Shown here: piece after piece, positions 38,164 to 42,150 of the stretch
Layout of the letters: every line of letters begins with the position of its first letter
How positions within the stretch are numbered: the first letter of the stretch is position 1
Position numbers and translations under genes: made by a program
The notes under the pieces: model-generated
Database searches by the model: none
Seen by the model: only the letters and a program-made list of their open reading frames with translations
Told to the model about the DNA's origin: nothing
DNA from: JACKII01 sp963974445
Lineage (GTDB): Bacteria > Pseudomonadota > Alphaproteobacteria > Bin95
DNA length: 42,150 nucleotides
Direction: 5' to 3'
Assembly: GCA_963974445.1 (NCBI GenBank)
Contig: CAXBDI010000021.1
Location: 1 to 42,150 of the forward strand

Positions 38164-39639
38164 ATGCGCGTCGTCATTGCCATGATGAAGCACGAGACCA
38201 ACACCTTCTCCCCCGTACTGACGCCGCTCGGCCGCTTTGCGTCGGGCCAGCCAGACCCGTTTCGGGACGACGAGGTCATTCCGGCATTCCGCGGCACCAA
38301 CTCCGCCCTGGCCGCGTTCGTCGAACTGGCGGAGGCAGCCGGTGCCGAGATCGTCACGCCCATCGCCGCCTCGGCCCGGCCCAGCGGTCCGGTGCAGGCC
38401 GACGCCTACAAGGCCATGACCGATGCGATCTGCCAGGCCGTAGAGGCCGGGTGCGACGCCTGCCTGCTCGACCTGCACGGCGCGATGGTGACGGAGGAAT
38501 TGGAGGACGGCGAAGGCGCGCTGCTGAAGCGCATTCGCGCAATCGCACCGGACCTGCCGATTGGTGTGGCGCTGGACATGCACACCAATCTCTATCCGGA
38601 GATCATCGACAACTGCACGGTGCTGGCCGGCTTTCAGACCTATCCGCACATCGACAATTACGAGACCGGCATGCGCGCCGGCAAGGCGCTGTTCGCCATG
38701 CTGGATGGCAAGGTCAAGCCGACCATCGCCTGGGGCCAAAAGCCGATGCTGCCGCATGTGATGTGCCAGGGCACGGGGCGCTTCCCCAACAAGGATTTGC
38801 AGGCCAGGACCAAGGAGATGGAGGCGGAGGACGATGTTCTGACCGCCACCCTGTTCGTCGGCTTCCCACATGCGGACATCAGCCGGGCCGGCCTCTCCGC
38901 AGTGGTGGTCACCGACAACAACCCGGAGAAGGCCCAGAAATACACCGACGAGTTGCTGGAGTTCGCCTGGAAGCACCGCGCCGACTGGGTCTACAAGATC
39001 GAGCCGCTGGAAGAGTCGCTCGCCCGCGCCGCCAAGGTGACCGAGGGTCCGGTCGTGCTGCTCGACCATTTCGACAACGCGGCGAGCGGCGGCACCATGG
39101 ACACGATGACCGTGCTCGGCGGCATCCTCGACGCGGGGCTGGAGAACGTGGCCGCCTACGCCATCTGCGACCCGCGCGCCGTGCAGGAGATGATCGCCGC
39201 CGGCATCGGCAACACCTGCACGGTCAGCCTCGGCGGCAAGATGTCGATGCCCTCGCTGGGCCTGCAGGGTCAGCCGCGCGAAGTGACAGGCCGGGTCAAG
39301 CTGATCCACAACGGCCAATACCGCAACCAGGGGCCGGCGGGTACCGGCGTGCTGTTCGACCAGGGTCCGACCGTCGTGCTCGACACCGGCAAGGTGGAGA
39401 TCGTCGTCATCAGCCGCCAGAACGAGCCGAACGACCAGCAGGCTTTCCGCGCCCTCGGCATCGATCCGACCCGCAAAAAATTCCTGATGATCAAGAGCCG
39501 CGTCCACTTCCGCGCCGGCTTCGAGGACATGGCCAAGGACATCATCGAATGCGCCGGCACGGGGGTTTGCACCTCCGACTATAACCAATTGACGTTCGCG
39601 AAGGTGCGCCGTCCGATCTATCCGCTGGATGATATCTGA
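38164..39639 (+). CDS. M81 family metallopeptidase (MlrC-like)
   Basis: The 491-residue protein has the MlrC pattern: MRVVIAMMKHETNTFSP, a His-Glu metal region, LLDLHGAMVTEELEDGEGALL, VALDMHTNLYPEI, FQTYPHIDNYETG, and a C-terminal domain with QNEPNDQQAFRALGIDPTRKKFLMIKSRVHFRAGFE. MlrC was found in microcystin degradation, but most relatives are hydrolases or racemase-like enzymes of small amide compounds with unknown substrates. GGAG lies nine bases before the ATG. Single gene, no evident operon partner. Confidence 0.92.
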   Translation: MRVVIAMMKHETNTFSPVLTPLGRFASGQPDPFRDDEVIPAFRGTNSALAAFVELAEAAGAEIVTPIAASARPSGPVQADAYKAMTDAICQAVEAGCDACLLDLHGAMVTEELEDGEGALLKRIRAIAPDLPIGVALDMHTNLYPEIIDNCTVLAGFQTYPHIDNYETGMRAGKALFAMLDGKVKPTIAWGQKPMLPHVMCQGTGRFPNKDLQARTKEMEAEDDVLTATLFVGFPHADISRAGLSAVVVTDNNPEKAQKYTDELLEFAWKHRADWVYKIEPLEESLARAAKVTEGPVVLLDHFDNAASGGTMDTMTVLGGILDAGLENVAAYAICDPRAVQEMIAAGIGNTCTVSLGGKMSMPSLGLQGQPREVTGRVKLIHNGQYRNQGPAGTGVLFDQGPTVVLDTGKVEIVVISRQNEPNDQQAFRALGIDPTRKKFLMIKSRVHFRAGFEDMAKDIIECAGTGVCTSDYNQLTFAKVRRPIYPLDDI

Positions 39640-39754
39640 GGCGGCGGCGGGTTCGGCTCGGCACTGCTCTGTTTCCGGCTTGCGTCCCGCATCGCTTCCG
39701 CTGATTGTCATGGCGGGGGCGATGCGGGCAAGCGGCAGCCGAGGGAGAACCATC

Positions 39755-40048
39755 ATGCAGTCACCGCGACGCGACGATTCACTCGATGCGGACACGGCAA
39801 TGCACGAAACGCCGCCGCTGCCACAGGTCGGGCTGATCGCGGCAACCCTTGGCGTGTTGGCCGCCACCTTCGGCTTTTGCTTGATGGGCTTGACCCTTGC
39901 CGGTGCGATTGCGGGCATCATGGCCATCGGCTTCTTCGATATTTGCGTGGGTGGCATGATCATCGCCTTTAGCATGCAGTCGATGAAGTTCGGCTATGAG
40001 GTGGCCATGGGCCGGCAGACGATTACAGGCGAGATCATCCGCGCATAG
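39755..40048 (+). CDS. Small membrane protein of unknown function
   Basis: The 97-residue protein has a hydrophilic start and two predicted helices (about 26-46 and 48-70: VGLIAATLGVLAATFGFCLMGL and IAGIMAIGFFDICVGGMIIAF), with a short tail. The ATG at 39755 is chosen for the GAGGGAG upstream; another start 15 codons later is possible. It lies between the MlrC-like and GNAT genes on the same strand. I do not recognise the family. Confidence 0.65.
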   Translation: MQSPRRDDSLDADTAMHETPPLPQVGLIAATLGVLAATFGFCLMGLTLAGAIAGIMAIGFFDICVGGMIIAFSMQSMKFGYEVAMGRQTITGEIIRA

Positions 40049-40132
40049 GCACGCGCCCGCCCAGTCATTGCCGCCAAACGTTCGGACGGACGTAGGCAAC
40101 GGTGGGTCACGCGCAATACACAAGGCTTTCGA

Positions 40133-40579
40133 ATGACCGTCACAATCCGCCTCGCCGAAGCCGCCGACCGCGACCGCTGTCTTGAATTGCTGCAACTGCT
40201 CGGCGGCCCGAACGGACGGCCCCTGACGCCGGGCGCCGCGGCTATCTTCGACAGGCTGGCAGAGCAGGAGCGCGGCGAGATCTGGGTGGCGCTTGCCGAC
40301 GGCCGAGTCGTCGGCATGGCCTCCCAGTCCTTCAATATCGCCATGCGCTATGGCGGCGAGTACGCGCAGTTGGAAGAGTTGATCGTCGATCCCGCCGCTC
40401 GCGGCCTGAAGCTTGGCGGGCGGTTGCTGGAGGCGGCTATCGCCGGCGCCAGAGCCCGCGGTTGCGCCGAATACGGGCTCTATCTGGTCGAATGGACCGA
40501 GCACAATCGAGCCTTCTACGAGAAGTACGGGCTGAAGCGGGTCGGCTCCGAAATGCGCATGCCGTTGGCCGATGAATGA
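40133..40579 (+). CDS. GNAT family N-acetyltransferase
   Basis: The 148-residue protein has the GNAT fold landmarks: an N-terminal strand-helix (TVTIRLAEAADRDRCLELL), EIWVALADGRVVGMA, the acetyl-CoA-binding motif A LEELIVDPAARGLKLGGRLLEAA (RxxGxG-like), and CAEYGLYLVEWTEHNRAFYEKYGLKRV. It transfers an acetyl group from acetyl-CoA to an amine, substrate unknown. The ATG at 40133 (MTVTIRL) fits the family start; there is no strong Shine-Dalgarno. An independent gene between the membrane protein and hemA. Confidence 0.92.
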   Translation: MTVTIRLAEAADRDRCLELLQLLGGPNGRPLTPGAAAIFDRLAEQERGEIWVALADGRVVGMASQSFNIAMRYGGEYAQLEELIVDPAARGLKLGGRLLEAAIAGARARGCAEYGLYLVEWTEHNRAFYEKYGLKRVGSEMRMPLADE

Positions 40580-40770
40580 TGCCGCGGTATCGGCTTCGAT
40601 TTCAGCACCAAGTGCGCGCCTACCCAAGTCTTCACACCCAATTCACTATCCGTGATCCGCCATCCCTGCGACTATAGGGTTTGTGGCCAAGGGGCTGGCT
40701 GCGCGGCAAGACTGAGGCTTCCGGGCATTACGACCCGTGAGCGCCGTTTGTGAAAAAGGTGGTCTGCACC

Positions 40771-41985
40771 ATGAATTATGACCAGCAATTTGACGGAATG
40801 CTGCAACGGCTGCGCGACGAGGGCAACTACCGCACCTTCGCCGAAATCCTGCGTGAGCGCGGCAACTTCCCAAATGGCGTGCGCCGCATCGGCGGGCAGG
40901 AGCAGCCGATCACCATCTGGTGCTCCAACGACTACCTGGCCATGGCACAGCACCCCGTCGTGATCGAGGCGATGCACGCGGCGCTGGATAAGGTCGGCGC
41001 CGGCTCCGGCGGCACCCGCAACATCGCCGGCACCACCGCCTATCATGTGGAGCTCGAACGCGAACTGGCCGACCTGCATGGCCAGGAGGCAGCGCTGGTC
41101 TGCACGTCCGGCTATGTCGCGAACGAGGCGGCGCTCGGCACCCTGGGCCGGATGCTGCCGAATTGCCTGATCCTGTCGGATGCGCTGAACCATGCCTCGA
41201 TGATCGATGGCATCAAGGGCGCGCGGTGCGAGCGGGTGGTCTTCCGCCACAACGACCTGGCGCATCTGGAGGAGTTGCTCGCCGCCCAACCGCTGGGGCG
41301 GCCAAAGCTGATTGCCTTCGAGAGCGTCTATTCCATGGATGGCGATTTCGGCCCCATCGCCGAAATCTGCGACTTGGCCGAGCGATACAACGCGCTCACC
41401 TTCATCGACGAGGTGCACGGTGTCGGCCTCTATGGGCCCACCGGCGGCGGCGTCGCCGAGCGCGACCGGGTGCTGGACCGACTCGACGTGATTTCCGGCA
41501 CGATGGCCAAGGCGTTTGGTGTCATGGGTGGCTATATCGCGGCATCGGCCAGGATTTGCGACGTGGTCCGCAGCTTCGCCGCTAACTTCATCTTCACCAC
41601 CTCGATCTCGCCTGTGATAGCGGCGGGCGCCATCGCCAGCATCCGCCACGTGCGCGCCAGTTCGGCGGAGCGCGATGCCCTGCACGCCAACGCGGCCTAT
41701 CTGAAGGCTGGCCTGATCGAGCGCGGCCTGCCGCTGATGGATAGCCCCAGCCACATCGTGCCGGTGCGCATCGGCGATCCGGTGCGCTGCAAGGCGCTCT
41801 GCGACCGGCTGATGGACGAATGGGGCATCTACGTGCAGCCGATCAACTACCCGACCGTGCCGAAAGGGACCGAGCGCATGCGCCTCACCCCCAGCCCGCA
41901 ACACACACGCGCCGACATCGACCGGTTGCTAGACGCGCTGAGCGTGCTGCTGGCGAAGGAGGCGTTGGAGCAAGCGGCGGAGTGA
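40771..41985 (+). CDS. hemA: 5-aminolevulinate synthase
   Basis: This is the first enzyme of the C4 (Shemin) heme pathway: it condenses glycine with succinyl-CoA. The 404-residue PLP enzyme has GAGSGGTRNIAGTTAYHVELERELADLHGQEAALVCTSGYVAN, the PLP-contacting DEVHGVGLYGPTGGGVAERD, and the catalytic Lys247 in SGTMAKAFGVMGGYIAA, with the C-terminal MRLTPSPQHTRADID. The ATG at 40771 has AAGGTGG before it; an in-frame GTG at 40750 is less likely. ALA synthase is found in alphaproteobacteria but not in most other bacteria, which supports the taxonomic guess. It is the last gene in the window. Confidence 0.97.
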   Translation: MNYDQQFDGMLQRLRDEGNYRTFAEILRERGNFPNGVRRIGGQEQPITIWCSNDYLAMAQHPVVIEAMHAALDKVGAGSGGTRNIAGTTAYHVELERELADLHGQEAALVCTSGYVANEAALGTLGRMLPNCLILSDALNHASMIDGIKGARCERVVFRHNDLAHLEELLAAQPLGRPKLIAFESVYSMDGDFGPIAEICDLAERYNALTFIDEVHGVGLYGPTGGGVAERDRVLDRLDVISGTMAKAFGVMGGYIAASARICDVVRSFAANFIFTTSISPVIAAGAIASIRHVRASSAERDALHANAAYLKAGLIERGLPLMDSPSHIVPVRIGDPVRCKALCDRLMDEWGIYVQPINYPTVPKGTERMRLTPSPQHTRADIDRLLDALSVLLAKEALEQAAE

Positions 41986-42150
41986 GGTCCATAGTGAAGA
42001 GAACGTTGGAATTATCGACGACCGCCCAATTTAAAATTTAGAAATGCTTCTGATTTCAGCAGCGATTCGTCCGTTCTAAATAGTGAGTAGTCGTTTAGTA
42101 ACTGCTCAGCCCCCTGTCAAATCGTCTGCAGCATGGGCTTGCCTTTGAGG

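Overview
The window is high-GC DNA from an alphaproteobacterium, most likely a Rhodospirillales-type environmental organism. The evidence is a C4-pathway 5-aminolevulinate synthase (hemA), the tyrS/anmK divergent pair with a KMGKT-type TyrRS, a TakP-like TRAP transporter, and many acyl-CoA enzymes. No rRNA, tRNA or CRISPR array was seen.

Layout. 0-0.7 kb: the end of an IS66-type transposase next to a decayed IS630-type transposase. 0.9-6.3 kb: a PPK2 polyphosphate kinase, a wrecked FAD monooxygenase, a complete TRAP operon (dctP-dctQ-dctM, minus strand) and a DUF4440-like protein. 6.5-12.7 kb: core genes in alternating orientation whose 3' ends touch or overlap (tyrS, anmK, msrP, an enoyl-CoA isomerase-like protein, a GST, entericidin, a panE-like reductase). 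12.8-18.3 kb: a PhyH oxygenase with a small partner gene, an LLM flavin oxidoreductase, a DUF1028 protein, two internally deleted genes and an acyl-CoA dehydrogenase. 18.5-19.6 kb: a RES/Xre toxin-antitoxin pair. 19.7-22.0 kb: a cobalamin riboswitch driving a BtuB-like TonB receptor. 22.0-26.7 kb: marR-emrA-emrB plus an acyl-CoA dehydrogenase. 26.8-36.0 kb: an SDR remnant, a carboxymuconolactone-decarboxylase-like protein, a Cys-rich secreted unknown, a PuuE-like deacetylase, and a set of catabolic-looking genes (MmgE/PrpD, PaaK-like ligase, CaiB/BaiF CoA transferase, enoyl-CoA hydratase, class III aminotransferase). 36.0-37.9 kb: two convergent exosortase-substrate genes. 38.2-42.0 kb: an M81/MlrC protein, a small membrane protein, a GNAT acetyltransferase and hemA.

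Three things stand out. (1) The first exosortase substrate (36319-37023) has a near-perfect sigma-54 promoter, a single cysteine and a QFALW segment resembling a thioester-adhesin (TED/TQXA) pair, so it may be a sigma-54-controlled, exosortase-anchored thioester protein in a diderm. (2) At least four families of palindromic intergenic repeats (three copies each for two of them) punctuate gene ends. (3) Four genes (FAD monooxygenase, alpha/beta hydrolase, MetE-like, SDR) are reduced to an N-terminal piece joined to a later piece, which suggests internal deletion as a recurrent decay mode.

All calls come from reading the sequence and from knowledge of the families. No database search was run.
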